Positions 43,533-53,178 are shown, counted from the first letter of the stretch. The stretch is 64,000 nt of DNA from Aquirhabdus parva (GCF_003351745.1 NZ_CP031222.1:3144207-3208206); one strand, 5' to 3'. The notes: a model not told the origin generated them from the sequence alone. Made by a program: numbers and translations.

Positions 43533-44330
43533 ATGTCTATCATTGTCTCTATGGCAGTTGCTGCTGCCAGCTATTACGTGTTTTATAAGTGGTACGAATC
43601 TCGAAATAAAGATCAGGACATCCGCGACATCAAAACCTTTGTCCGCATCGAATCCATGTCTCCGCCCAGTGGCAGCACCATCCACGTTGCCGAAAAGATC
43701 AATATCACCCTGCGCTACGAATGCAGCGCGCCACGTTCGCAAACCTTTGCCTTGTGGGTACAAGGCTGTGACGAAGACGTGCCCTGCAATTACGCCTCCA
43801 CCGACCGTGCCATGTCGATCCCTTTTGGCTTTAAATCCGGCAAAGGCAAAGTCACCCGCTGGATCAGCCCAACCACACCCGGCACGCTCAAAAATCTAAT
43901 CGTCGTGGTCGAAACCGATGACAACCAACCCTTGTATGAGTGCGAGATTCCGGTCAACTACACCGTGCTCCCCAACCCCAAACTTGCCCACCTTCAAGGC
44001 GACGGACGCGCCTCACGCATTACCGGCATTGCCTTTGCACCCAGCTATACACGCGAGGTTCCCGTCAACGGCACCATCACCGTGACCCTCGACTATGACA
44101 TTGAATCGCAAAAAGGCTTACATGCCTACGTCACCCCCGAGACCGATCTGGTCGTGCCCGGACGCTACGAGCCATCCAGTGGATTGTTAAAAGGACGTGG
44201 AACCATCAAGCGCGAGTTCTCACTCGGCGGACCATGTCGCGTCGAAGCGGTGCGCGTGGCGCTGTATAACATCGCCGAAGAACTGGTGGTTGAAGAGTAT
44301 TTTGAAGTGGATTATCGGGTAATGGGCTAA
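43533..44330 (+). CDS. membrane-anchored two-domain beta protein, unknown
   Basis: A 265-residue protein with an N-terminal hydrophobic segment (residues 2-19, IIVSMAVAAASYYVFYKW) that serves as a signal anchor. After a charged linker come two Ig-like beta-sandwich units, each opening with a similar phrase: MSPPSGSTIHVAEKINITLRYE near 41 and FAPSYTREVPVNGTITVTLDYD near 165. The repeated design suggests an internal duplication. I do not recognise the family. AAGGAATCTCG precedes the ATG. It is convergent with the DKNYY-like protein gene, only 12 bp apart. Confidence 0.65.
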   Translation: MSIIVSMAVAAASYYVFYKWYESRNKDQDIRDIKTFVRIESMSPPSGSTIHVAEKINITLRYECSAPRSQTFALWVQGCDEDVPCNYASTDRAMSIPFGFKSGKGKVTRWISPTTPGTLKNLIVVVETDDNQPLYECEIPVNYTVLPNPKLAHLQGDGRASRITGIAFAPSYTREVPVNGTITVTLDYDIESQKGLHAYVTPETDLVVPGRYEPSSGLLKGRGTIKREFSLGGPCRVEAVRVALYNIAEELVVEEYFEVDYRVMG

Positions 44331-44342
44331 CCGCTCCCTTAC

Positions 44343-45560
44343 TTAATAGCCCTTTAGCTCATACTCATGCCCACCCAGAAACAACTGATAGCGGTCTGAA
44401 TACAGCGCACTTTGCACCTCTGGTTTCAGTGCGATGCCCGCCTGCTCCGCCATGATGGTGGGAATCAAACGGTAGCGAAACAAGTACGGCGTAAAGTTAA
44501 ACAACAGCTCATCACGACCTGTAGCCGCATTGCTGGTTGGGGTCGTAGATGCCGCGCTTGGCGCTGGACTGGTTGGGGCGCTCGCCGATGGGCTGGGCGT
44601 TGAAGGCGTTGGTGGACTAGTAAAGGGATCGGTAAATCGACTCGGACGTGATGGACTCGGAGCAGCCGTCTCTAAACGAGAAGTCTTAGCGCGCGAGGTC
44701 TTGAGGTTAAAAGGATCAAGGGTAGAGCCGCTCACAGCCGCACTCGTGGACTTTGCAGGTGGACTGATATAAGTGGGGCTGGCAATGCTGGTTAGGTTTT
44801 GGTTGACCGCAATCTTGCCTTGCAAGTCATAGATCACATCATACAGATAGTGCGTTTCCCCACACTCAAAGTGGATATTCTCGATACTGCCCAAGATCGT
44901 AAGTATCGGCAGATTAGCAATCTTGACCCAACCGAGTTGACCGTACCACGTCTGCCATTCATCCACTTCGTTATGCGCCAGAGCAGTTGGCGCATAGGTT
45001 GTCTTGCCATCCGAGATCAGATAGAAATCTTCCTGCACATGCTGAGTGGCAAAGTGGCTCCCTTTAAACGGCAATTTCTGCTGCTCGGAAAACGCCTGAT
45101 CACCCACGATCAAAACCCCCTGCGCCAAGCGCTGCGCTTCCGACTTACGCGGTGCCAGCCGATGCAACACCACTTGGCTACCCGTATCCTCTGCCGCATA
45201 GTAGGCAGTGCGATCCTGATAATAGCGCCAACCATAGCGATGACTCTCCGCCATGCTGCCATTTAAGATCGGCGTTAAGGACGCGTAATCACTCGCCCCG
45301 ATGATTGGCTTTTCAAAGAAATAGGCATGTATACCATCCGAGCCAAAGCGCAGCACACGATCCGCACTGGTTTGCTGAACCACCTCTTTATAACCTCGGT
45401 TGAGTTGAATCGCCTGTTCGTTGTAGCCATTAATGGCATAGGTTTTTTGCGCGGTGTCATCATAGCGATAGGTAAATTGCGGCAGCAGGGTTTCGCAGGC
45501 GGCGGCGCTTTGCATCCCCATCCATGCCACCAGTAGCACACCGCTAAACCGCTTCCTCAT
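44343..45560 (-). CDS. DKNYY-like exported protein with Ser/Pro/Thr linker
   Basis: A 405-residue exported protein. The signal peptide is MRKRFSGVLLVAWMGMQSAAA. Residues about 30-170 contain tandem phrases such as HAYFFEKPIIGASDYASLTPI and RTAYYAAEDTGSQVVL, resembling DKNYY repeats found in secreted bacterial proteins. Residues about 265-340 are a Ser/Pro/Thr/Ala-rich linker, followed by a short C-terminal segment (LLFNFTPYLFRYRLIPTIMAE). The Cys pair is near 20 and 220. The start at 45560 gives a standard signal peptide but its ribosome site is weak. Function unknown. Confidence 0.6.
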   Translation of the reverse strand: MRKRFSGVLLVAWMGMQSAAACETLLPQFTYRYDDTAQKTYAINGYNEQAIQLNRGYKEVVQQTSADRVLRFGSDGIHAYFFEKPIIGASDYASLTPILNGSMAESHRYGWRYYQDRTAYYAAEDTGSQVVLHRLAPRKSEAQRLAQGVLIVGDQAFSEQQKLPFKGSHFATQHVQEDFYLISDGKTTYAPTALAHNEVDEWQTWYGQLGWVKIANLPILTILGSIENIHFECGETHYLYDVIYDLQGKIAVNQNLTSIASPTYISPPAKSTSAAVSGSTLDPFNLKTSRAKTSRLETAAPSPSRPSRFTDPFTSPPTPSTPSPSASAPTSPAPSAASTTPTSNAATGRDELLFNFTPYLFRYRLIPTIMAEQAGIALKPEVQSALYSDRYQLFLGGHEYELKGY

Positions 45561-45831
45561 ACATCGCACTCGTTCGTTGACATAACCCACCCCAAGCGCT
45601 CGATCATAGCAGTTCACATCACAGCAGAACATCTCAAAACCAAGCCGATCTGAGCTTACCTTCCCACTCAAAAACCATGAACCCGCTGCATAACCGACCA
45701 TGCACAATGATCATTTTACAGCGCGTACAACACCCCTCAATATAGACACCCATTTAAAACACGGGCTCTGCATCTATCCTTGTAAGATAGATCATCGTTA
45801 AGGTAAACCCGTATCACAAAGGATTATGGAT

Positions 45832-46806
45832 ATGCGTGCAATCACCTACGCCACATTTGGCAAACCCAGTGAAGTCCTCGAAGTCTCAGACATCGCCCTG
45901 CCCGAACCCAAAGGCAATGAAGTGCGGATTAAAACCCTGCTCGCCACCATCCATAATCATGACTTGGTTACCATCTCCGGTAATTACGGCTTTAAGCCCA
46001 CACTCCCCGCTCAAGCGGGCACTGAAGCTGTGGGTATCATCGATGCGGTCGGTCAAGACATCAAGCATCTGCAGGTCGGCCAGCGCGTCGTCGCCTCAAA
46101 TCCCGGTACATGGGCAGAATACTTTATCGCCCCTGCCGCAATCGTCGTGCCGATTCCTGATACCATTGATGATGCCACCGCCGCGCAATTGCTGGCGATG
46201 CCGATGAGCGCCTTGCTATTGCTCGAATTTGCCAACGTGCAGTCTGGACAATGGATTATTCAAAATGGCGCCAATGGTGCCGTAGGACGACTGGTTGAAC
46301 AGATTTCTCAGATCCAAGGTTTTAACGTCATCAATCTGGTGCGTAGTGCATCCAGCGCGGATGCCCTTAAACAATTGGGTGCCAAGCATGTCATCACCAC
46401 CGATGCACCAGACTGGAAAAAAGCCGTCAAAGCATTGATTGCCGATCATCCCCTGCAAGTCGGTATCGACTCGGTTGGCGGCACAGCCAGCCAAGACATT
46501 CAGTCATTACTCACTGAAAATGGCCAATTGATTACCTTTGGCTCCATGTCGGGTCAGCCGATGCAACTGCACAGCAGCCTGATCATCTTTAAAAACATTG
46601 TGGTCAAAGGATTCTGGGGCGGTAAGATTTTCGCAGCCCTCGGCACCCCTGAACAAAAACGCGTGATTACCACCATAATCCAATGGGTCGCCAAAGGTCA
46701 GCTCAGTTTACAAACCGAAGAGATTTTTAAATTCGAACAGATTAAGGATGCAGTCAATGCCAATTATCGGGCGAATCGAACTGGGAAGATTTTGCTGAAG
46801 CCTTGA
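45832..46806 (+). CDS. zinc-type alcohol dehydrogenase/quinone oxidoreductase-like enzyme
   Basis: A 324-residue medium-chain dehydrogenase/reductase. The N-terminal GroES-like domain includes PAQAGTEAVGIIDAVGQDIKHLQVGQRV; the Rossmann part includes IIQNGANGAVGRLVEQISQIQGFNVI and GSMSGQPMQL. No zinc-ligand cysteines are seen, and the NGANGAVG motif resembles the enoyl thioester reductase/MECR subgroup, which reduces enoyl-CoA or quinones with NADPH. I take the second ATG (45832) because AAAGGA is spaced eight bases from it. Monocistronic. Confidence 0.87.
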   Translation: MRAITYATFGKPSEVLEVSDIALPEPKGNEVRIKTLLATIHNHDLVTISGNYGFKPTLPAQAGTEAVGIIDAVGQDIKHLQVGQRVVASNPGTWAEYFIAPAAIVVPIPDTIDDATAAQLLAMPMSALLLLEFANVQSGQWIIQNGANGAVGRLVEQISQIQGFNVINLVRSASSADALKQLGAKHVITTDAPDWKKAVKALIADHPLQVGIDSVGGTASQDIQSLLTENGQLITFGSMSGQPMQLHSSLIIFKNIVVKGFWGGKIFAALGTPEQKRVITTIIQWVAKGQLSLQTEEIFKFEQIKDAVNANYRANRTGKILLKP

Positions 46807-46852
46807 GGGGTTTAAGGAAAAGCAAAGGAGCATAGGGAGTGATCACTATGCT

Positions 46853-47146
46853 TCACTCGATTGTGATATTCATTTCACTGAAGAAATCTGAAAAGAAAAT
46901 TGAGAAAGACTCATCTTTCTTAAAATCCCCACTTCTATTAAAAATAGTCTGACCAGCGCTGACATCAATAATCTCTGCAACGTATTGATCAGCCTGACTC
47001 CAGTACACAATTTCTGAAACAAAATGGTCGGAATCAATACTCATTTTCGTAAAATAATTTACTACAGATGTGACTTCGACATCAAAGTTTTGTTGCTTAA
47101 TCTGGACCGCAATTTCATTTACCCATTCTGTGAATTTTTCTAACAT
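46853..47146 (-). CDS. TriTu-like immunity protein, orphan
   Basis: A 97-residue acidic cytosolic protein that fits my recollection of the immunity protein family TriTu: LEKFTEWVNEIAVQIKQQN at the start, SEIVYWSQADQYVAEIIDVSAGQTIFN in the middle and a Phe-rich acidic end (FSIFFSDFFSEM). TriTu proteins neutralise toxins of polymorphic or contact-dependent systems. No toxin gene is present nearby, so it may be an orphan immunity gene. The second ATG is chosen from TGGAATT spacing. Assignment is from pattern memory only. Confidence 0.55.
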   Translation of the reverse strand: MLEKFTEWVNEIAVQIKQQNFDVEVTSVVNYFTKMSIDSDHFVSEIVYWSQADQYVAEIIDVSAGQTIFNRSGDFKKDESFSIFFSDFFSEMNITIE

Positions 47147-47261
47147 TTTGAATTCCATTCGCTAGCTATATGAAGGAATTGTGTTGTAACCTTGAGAATT
47201 TAAAGATGGGTTAACAAACCTCACATCGTCACCACAATAATCTCATTTTTAGGACAGCGTG

Positions 47262-48425
47262 ATGAGAAAATTTATTTTGTGGACCTTATTCACGCTCTGC
47301 TGTTCAAGCGCCTTCGCAGGAGAAGTCCAAGGTCGACTGCAGGTGCAAAAGCACATCCATGATCTTCTGGCTCAAGGCAATTACGCAGAGCTCGACAGAA
47401 TCTACCAGCACGACAACACAGATAAAGTTCGTACATCCAATGGTGAATATGCATTAGATGTAGAGTTCTATGCTGGTCTATCCTTCAATCAAAAAAATGC
47501 TAAACCAAACAGCAAGACGTGGTCACAGGATGAGAAAGCCTTCAAAAAATGGATGATCCAGTCTCCTACATCTGCGGCTCCACAAATTGCCTATGCAGAA
47601 TTACTAGATCATCATGCCCTGTCTTATCTTGGTAAAGGCGATCTGCGTCATGCGACTGAAGAGTACTGGCATCTCTATCATGACTATGTCAATCACGCGC
47701 AACAATATCTGACATCGACACAAGCCTTAGCCGACACTGATCCGCACTGGTATGTTGTCGCGCTCAAAGTGGCAGACGATGAGGAAATGAATTGGGCTGA
47801 TAATGCTACGCTTTTTTTTAAAGCAACCAATAAGTACCCAGCCTATGACCATATTTATATGGTTGGCATACCTCGGCTCATGCAAAGCAGTGAGGCAAAA
47901 GGTGTTCTCGACAATTTGGTTCATACTGGCGTTGTCATGAACTCATCACCTTGGGATCGTCTACCAGGCGAAATAATGTATGCACGGATATATTCAGCCA
48001 TTGAAGCTCAGCCTAAATATCAGGGAACTTCATTCTTTTATGAAACCTTGGCGGATTGGTATCGGATGAAAATAGGGTTGGATGCGATCCTCTCTCAATA
48101 TCCAGATGACTGGAATACAGCCCATTACGCCTACCTGTCTTGTACCGCACTCGACCAAGCTAAGACAGCAGAATTATTTAAGCGAGTTAAGGGTTACTCG
48201 AAAGAAAATTGGCCGTCCTTTAAATTTTATAAGGCTTGCGCCTCTTTTGCTTCACAACGACTTAGTCCAGCATTACAAGAGAAATGGAATACATACGAAG
48301 ACGCTGCAAAAGCAAATCTCGATAAACTCAGATCATCGCCCGCTTACATACTAGAAACCCATGAGTCGGATGCCATGCATAATACCTATAACGAATACTT
48401 GCAGGCTTTAATGACGAATCAGTAA
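47262..48425 (+). CDS. DUF4034-like exported protein, copy 1
   Basis: A 387-residue protein with a signal peptide (MRKFILWTLFTLCCSSAFA-GEV). The mature part follows the DUF4034 pattern: VQKHIHDLLAQGNYAELDRIY, KAFKKWMIQSPTSAAPQIAYAELL, then DPHWYVVALKVA, a TPR-like helical organisation. The role is unknown; relatives are periplasmic and often occur in multiple copies. AGGACAGC precedes the ATG, which I place one codon after an in-frame GTG. It is followed by a paralog at 48575 on the same strand, 150 bp away. Confidence 0.72.
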   Translation: MRKFILWTLFTLCCSSAFAGEVQGRLQVQKHIHDLLAQGNYAELDRIYQHDNTDKVRTSNGEYALDVEFYAGLSFNQKNAKPNSKTWSQDEKAFKKWMIQSPTSAAPQIAYAELLDHHALSYLGKGDLRHATEEYWHLYHDYVNHAQQYLTSTQALADTDPHWYVVALKVADDEEMNWADNATLFFKATNKYPAYDHIYMVGIPRLMQSSEAKGVLDNLVHTGVVMNSSPWDRLPGEIMYARIYSAIEAQPKYQGTSFFYETLADWYRMKIGLDAILSQYPDDWNTAHYAYLSCTALDQAKTAELFKRVKGYSKENWPSFKFYKACASFASQRLSPALQEKWNTYEDAAKANLDKLRSSPAYILETHESDAMHNTYNEYLQALMTNQ

Positions 48426-48574
48426 TCGGTTTTTCACTTCAGCTTAAAGATGGTTCTTAATGCGTTTAGAGGAAGCTCTTAGAAATCAGAGTAAGTTCTT
48501 CACCAGACAGGCAAATGATTTTGACACTACCCTTTCACTTTGAATCGATAAATTTAAATTAGAGTATATTCAAC

Positions 48575-49771
48575 ATGATAAAATATTTAACACTAGGAGC
48601 CCTATTCGCATTCAACTGCACAATAGCTTGCGCAGGAGAACTGCAAGACAGGCAGACCGCTCGTCAGCACGTGGAGGATCTATTTATTCAAGGCAACTAT
48701 GCCGAACTTGAGAAAATATATCACCACATTAAAGATAATGATGTCAGAACTGGAAGCGGCATCAATGCCCTTGATGAAGAATTTTATAATGGCTTATGGT
48801 CAAATATCTACCAAGTGCCTCCAAAATTTAAAGTCTGGGATGACGACGAAAAATCTTTGAAGAAATGGATGGTGCAATTTCCAACATCACCAGCACCTAG
48901 GATTGCATATGCTAAACTTTTATTGGAGCATGGCTGGGCGTATCGAGGGTATGCCACCAGCGATAACGTAGGGAAAATGGATTGGAAACCCTTCCAGCAA
49001 TACGCTCTATCGTCTCAACAATACTTAAAGTCAATCAAAAAACTATCTGCATCTGATCCACAATGGTATGTTGTATCATTACAAACTGCTCTAGTCACAG
49101 ATAAGGATGAAGCAAGCTATCAATCTTTACTGAACGAGGCAGCAACAAAGTTTCCAGAATATTATGGAATTTATTATAGTGCTCTCACACATTATTTACC
49201 GATGTGGGGCGGCAGCTTTGATGCGCTGGATCATTTAGCCAATTTTGCTGCTGAGAAAACCAAGCAAAAAGATGGCGATGAGCTCTATGCACGTATCTAC
49301 TGGGGGATAGAAGGTGAAGCCGCTAATGGTCGTTTCAATTGGGTTAAAGACACTAAGCTTGATTGGGCACGGATGAAGGTAGGGCTCAACGGTATTATTG
49401 CGAAATACCCATCTGACTGGAATATTAACCATTATGCGTATCTAGCATGCACAGCTAAAGATCAGCCACAAACAGCGCTCTTATTTAAGCAGATTAATGG
49501 ATATGTAAAAGAAAATTGGAAAAGTAGATTCTCTTACGGCTACTGTCAAGCTTATGCATCAAATACGCTTGAGGAATATAATAAAGATTTGAATGCTAAT
49601 GGCATGACCCTAGACCCTGTCGCCCGACAAAAATATCATGAATATATGGCCGCGTTTAAGGCCTATGAAAGTAAAACTAATGCGCTAGGCTACAAATATG
49701 ACTCTCATGATACAGATGACTATCAACAGAAATACAATGAGTACATCAAAGCGATGTCTGAAAATCAATAA
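48575..49771 (+). CDS. DUF4034-like exported protein, copy 2
   Basis: A 398-residue paralog of the preceding gene. The signal peptide is MIKYLTLGALFAFNCTIACA. Shared phrases include GNYAELEKIY, KSLKKWMVQFPTSPAPRIAYAKLL, DPQWYVVSL and YPSDWNINHYAYLACTA. The middle contains PEYYGIYYSALTHYLPMWGG, the most DUF4034-like stretch. Codon use is somewhat more AT-rich than neighbouring genes. Both copies end with a similar DYQQKYNEYIKAM or NTYNEYLQAL tail, so they arose by tandem duplication. Function unknown. Confidence 0.72.
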   Translation: MIKYLTLGALFAFNCTIACAGELQDRQTARQHVEDLFIQGNYAELEKIYHHIKDNDVRTGSGINALDEEFYNGLWSNIYQVPPKFKVWDDDEKSLKKWMVQFPTSPAPRIAYAKLLLEHGWAYRGYATSDNVGKMDWKPFQQYALSSQQYLKSIKKLSASDPQWYVVSLQTALVTDKDEASYQSLLNEAATKFPEYYGIYYSALTHYLPMWGGSFDALDHLANFAAEKTKQKDGDELYARIYWGIEGEAANGRFNWVKDTKLDWARMKVGLNGIIAKYPSDWNINHYAYLACTAKDQPQTALLFKQINGYVKENWKSRFSYGYCQAYASNTLEEYNKDLNANGMTLDPVARQKYHEYMAAFKAYESKTNALGYKYDSHDTDDYQQKYNEYIKAMSENQ

Positions 49772-49851
49772 TAATTCACACACTAGCCCACATGCTCACC
49801 TTTAGTCTGCTAAAGGTGAGACGTAGATTGTCATCATTACTGCTCCACCCC

Positions 49852-50712
49852 TCACACCGTCACCACAATAATCTCTTCCGAATTCGTCGGCGGGCGTAGT
49901 CCATCGCTGCGATTGGCAAAGTACTTCTCAGCCAATTGGTTTGCGGACACATGCTCCACATGGCTAAAGCCAACCTCATTCACCAGCGCAATCATCTGCT
50001 CTGGCGTAAAGTAACTGATAAAAGGCGTACCACTGGCCTTCGCGCCACTTTCGGCACGCCTTAAACCAAACTGCACCTCAGGATCAGCCATCTCGATCGG
50101 CAGCAAAAAGGTCATGATAAAGCAGGTCTTGGGTGCCAGCGTGGCAATCTGACGGAACATCGCCACAATCGCCTCACGGGTCAGATACATGCTGACGCCA
50201 GTGGAAGCAATCACCGCGGGTTGGTTCACATCAAAGCCCGCAGCCACCAATTGCTCAATCCACGAATCCCCCGCCTCAAAATCCACCGGCACAAAATGCT
50301 GCCAATCGGGGATGCCATACCCTGCCTCAACTAGCCGTTTTTGCTTCCACGCCTGATGCCCGGGTTGATCCACCTCATAGACTTGCAGATTGGCGGCCAG
50401 ACTCGGACGACGCTGCGCAAAGGTATCCAGTCCCGCACCCAGAATCACGTACTGATGAATGCCCTGCTGTGCCAGTGCCTCAACCGAATCCTCGATAAAT
50501 CGGGCGCGCGCAACAACCGATGCACGAAAGACTTTGGTAAATTCGGGGTGCATGTCTGGTCGCTCGCGCCAGCAATCCTCTGGTGCCACTAGCTTGATCC
50601 CGATCTCATCGCCGATCACATGGGGCGCTGCATCAACTTCTGCATGCAGTGCGCGCCACAAGGCCACGCGAACCGCCGTACTGTCTGGCGCAATTGCTAA
50701 GGTGTTATTCAT
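49852..50712 (-). CDS. class I SAM-dependent methyltransferase (LCMT-like)
   Basis: A 286-residue methyltransferase of the leucine carboxyl methyltransferase-like family, which in bacteria mostly acts on small metabolites or fatty acyl carboxylates. The SAM-binding motif is QYVILGAGLDTFAQR near residue 92, followed by YEVDQPGHQAWK (acidic residue at the end of strand 2). The start at 50712 has a strong AGGAGG about ten bases upstream, deciding it over a frame 19 residues longer. It is separated by about 150 bp from the AraC regulator on the same strand. Confidence 0.87.
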   Translation of the reverse strand: MNNTLAIAPDSTAVRVALWRALHAEVDAAPHVIGDEIGIKLVAPEDCWRERPDMHPEFTKVFRASVVARARFIEDSVEALAQQGIHQYVILGAGLDTFAQRRPSLAANLQVYEVDQPGHQAWKQKRLVEAGYGIPDWQHFVPVDFEAGDSWIEQLVAAGFDVNQPAVIASTGVSMYLTREAIVAMFRQIATLAPKTCFIMTFLLPIEMADPEVQFGLRRAESGAKASGTPFISYFTPEQMIALVNEVGFSHVEHVSANQLAEKYFANRSDGLRPPTNSEEIIVVTV

Positions 50713-50869
50713 GGCGATCAACCTCCTGTCAGCCTTATGTCTTAAGCAGATCAAAACCATGTAGGTCACACTATGCGTTCGATTCTAAACGACGATCCTC
50801 AGCACAATCCAGCGCGAGATACACATCGTTACCCGACATTTAACCAGTCGGTCAGCAAGAGCACCCGCC

Positions 50870-51958
50870 TTATATACGCTCACGATTGGCACGATACTCA
50901 CGCGGCGACTGCCCCATCCACCCACTAAACGCCCGCGTGAAATTGGCAGGATTAAGATAGCCCAACAACCCAGCAATGGTCTGAATGCTGAGTGAAGTAC
51001 TCTCCAAAAGATTCAAGGCGTCGCGCTGCCGCGCACTCTCGAGCAGCTCACGATAACTCGTGCCATGCGTTTGCAGACGGCGGCGCAGCGTGCGTACCGA
51101 GGTATGCAATTTCGCCGCGAGATCCTCTTGAGTTGGATAACTACCCTCACTCAAGATTATCAGCTCATAGACACTGCTCATGAAGTCCTCGCGCTGACCA
51201 CCCATCAGCACACTTTCCCGCTCACACTGGGTAATCGCCATTTGCAACGCGGCAGGATTGGACATCGGCAAAGGACGGTCGAGCAGTTCAGCAGGAAAGC
51301 GCAGTTGGGAAGCGGGCATGTCGTAACGAATCGGCGGAAACTGGTCGCGATATTGCGGATAGTAATCCTGCTCAGGATAATCCAGCCAAAGCTCGCCTTG
51401 AATATTGTTATCACCCAGTAGCAGCGTAATGGCACGATAGAAGATCGCCATCAAACAATCAAAATGAACAATCCGCAAGGTCTCAGGATACGGTGTCAGC
51501 GCATAGAAATGCATCACGCCCCAGCCATCCTGCTCAAAAAAATGAAATTGCAGCGTGCGTTCGCGGATATGCCAAAAGCGCTTGAGTAACGTCACCACCT
51601 CACGCAAAGTCCCGCTGCACACCAGTGCATAACCCAGACTGCCATGTGCAGTCGGCGGCAGCCGCAGCCCCACTTCAAAACCCAGACCATGATTGCCCAC
51701 CCGCTCAATAATCAGCGCAGCAAGCCATGCATAGGTCATCGGCGCAATCAAGCCAATCGGGTCATTCAGCTCGGTTTCACTCAGCCCGACGTCGCGAATC
51801 AATGAACGTGGTAACCCCCGCTCCTCGGCAATGCGAAGTACGGTCTGGGCATAGGAGACATGCACCACGGGTTGATATAACCAATCCTGGTCTTTATCGA
51901 TATTATCTAGCGCCATCCGATTTGGCCGAAAATGATAGTAATTTTGACCGCTAAGCAT
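50870..51958 (-). CDS. AraC-family regulator divergent from the lipase operon
   Basis: A 362-residue AraC-type regulator with an Arabinose_bd-like N-terminal domain (about 40-230) and a C-terminal double helix-turn-helix (DLAAKLHTSVRTLRRRL, then IQTIAGLLGYLNPANFTRAFSGWMG). It is related to the regulator at 9980-11047 (both share the ...PEQDYYPQY/PEPDYFAAY-type region). It is divergent from the lipase-foldase genes with 169 bp between, so it probably controls lipase expression. An ATG at 51916 would shorten it by 14 residues. Confidence 0.87.
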   Translation of the reverse strand: MLSGQNYYHFRPNRMALDNIDKDQDWLYQPVVHVSYAQTVLRIAEERGLPRSLIRDVGLSETELNDPIGLIAPMTYAWLAALIIERVGNHGLGFEVGLRLPPTAHGSLGYALVCSGTLREVVTLLKRFWHIRERTLQFHFFEQDGWGVMHFYALTPYPETLRIVHFDCLMAIFYRAITLLLGDNNIQGELWLDYPEQDYYPQYRDQFPPIRYDMPASQLRFPAELLDRPLPMSNPAALQMAITQCERESVLMGGQREDFMSSVYELIILSEGSYPTQEDLAAKLHTSVRTLRRRLQTHGTSYRELLESARQRDALNLLESTSLSIQTIAGLLGYLNPANFTRAFSGWMGQSPREYRANRERI

Positions 51959-52127
51959 CTCACAGACTCACCCCGTCTGGCAAATATAATGACCGCGCTT
52001 AATAAATAAACACCAGATGGCAAAATAGGTGACATACATCACTATCTGGTTGACTTCACGTCAAAATAGTCACGATGACACGGGCGCGTAAAGCCCCGAA
52101 TAACACGAAGCATCATAAGGATATACT

Positions 52128-53120
52128 ATGAAACTCACCCTCTCTGCTCTGCTGATCACTGGCGGTCTGGCCGTCACCAGCTTAGCCTCAGCAACCACCG
52201 CAACCTTTCAACTCTGTAGCACCGCAGGCTGTCGTACCGGCGGCAGTCAAACCGTGACATCGACCTACGCGCAGACCAAGTACCCGATTGTTTTTGCCAA
52301 CGGCATGGGTGGATTCTCATCCATCGCAGGGATCTATAACTATTGGTATGGCATTCCTGAGAATCTGACCGCAAACGGCGCCAGTGTCTTCGTTTCGCAA
52401 GAAGCCTCTTTCAACTCCTCAGAAGTGCGCGGCGAACAACTGCTCAACCAAGTCCAGCAGATTCTGGCGATCACTGGCGCAGCCAAAGTCAACCTGATCG
52501 GTCATAGTCATGGCGGCCCATCCGTGCGTTATGTAGCTGGATTACTACCGACTAAAGTCGCCTCCGTGACCGCTGTCGCTGGCGTCACCTTTGGCTCACC
52601 AGTTGCCGACACTGTTCAAAGCTTGGTCAACAGTCCTGTCGGGCCGATCCTTGCACCCGTGATCTCTGCGGGGGTTAATGCATTCTTTACCATCGTGGGC
52701 GTCTCTTCGGGTCAATACTATTCGCAAGATTCTCTGGCGGGGCTGAGCTCGCTGACTTCTAAAGGCTCCGCAGCATTCAACGCCAAATTCCCACAAGGCG
52801 TACCGACCAATCAGTGCGACCAAGGCGCAGCCGTTGCAAATGGCATACGCTATTATTCATGGGGCGGTACAGCGGTGTGGACCAATGTCCTCAATCCGGC
52901 GGACTATTTGGTCGGCGCGACCAGCCTCCTGATCCCCGGTGCAAGCGATGGTCTAGTACCCCGCTGCTCCAGCCACTTGGGTCAAGTGATTCGCGATGAC
53001 TACTATCAAAATCACTTTGATGAAGTGAACCAAGTGGCCGGTCTGATCAGTCCGTTCACCACCAGTCCAGTGACCCTGTTCCGTCTGCAAGCCAATCGCT
53101 TGAAAACTGCGGGTCTATAA
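52128..53120 (+). CDS. family I triacylglycerol lipase
   Basis: A 330-residue secreted true lipase of the Pseudomonas/Burkholderia/Acinetobacter group. The signal peptide ends near SLASA (residue 21-22). The oxyanion region is FANGMGG, the nucleophile is Ser127 in GHSHGG, and the triad is completed by Asp274 (GASDGLV) and His296 (QNHFDEV). Two Cys near the end (CDQG and RCSSH) form the conserved disulfide. This family folds in the periplasm with a Lif chaperone and leaves by the type II system, consistent with the foldase gene following 125 bp on. Confidence 0.93.
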   Translation: MKLTLSALLITGGLAVTSLASATTATFQLCSTAGCRTGGSQTVTSTYAQTKYPIVFANGMGGFSSIAGIYNYWYGIPENLTANGASVFVSQEASFNSSEVRGEQLLNQVQQILAITGAAKVNLIGHSHGGPSVRYVAGLLPTKVASVTAVAGVTFGSPVADTVQSLVNSPVGPILAPVISAGVNAFFTIVGVSSGQYYSQDSLAGLSSLTSKGSAAFNAKFPQGVPTNQCDQGAAVANGIRYYSWGGTAVWTNVLNPADYLVGATSLLIPGASDGLVPRCSSHLGQVIRDDYYQNHFDEVNQVAGLISPFTTSPVTLFRLQANRLKTAGL

Positions 53121-53151
53121 TTGCTTCAAGCCGTATTTCACGAGCGATAAA

Positions 53152-53178
53152 AAGAAGGACAGCAATGCTGTCCTTCTT
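53152..53178. promoter_or_regulatory. 27-bp near-perfect palindrome between lipase and foldase
   Basis: AAGAAGGACAGCA and TGCTGTCCTTCTT are 13-bp arms around one central A. In RNA it gives a 12-bp stem with a three-base loop, strong enough to attenuate transcription or stabilise the upstream lipase message. No T run follows. It lies 32 bp past the lipase stop. Confidence 0.55.

Noticed and set aside
43381-43899. Plus-strand frame of 172 codons upstream of and across the membrane-anchored protein gene
   Set aside because: It runs in another register of the gene at 43533 and reads as low-complexity Ser/Pro/Thr/Lys peptide, so it is a shadow.
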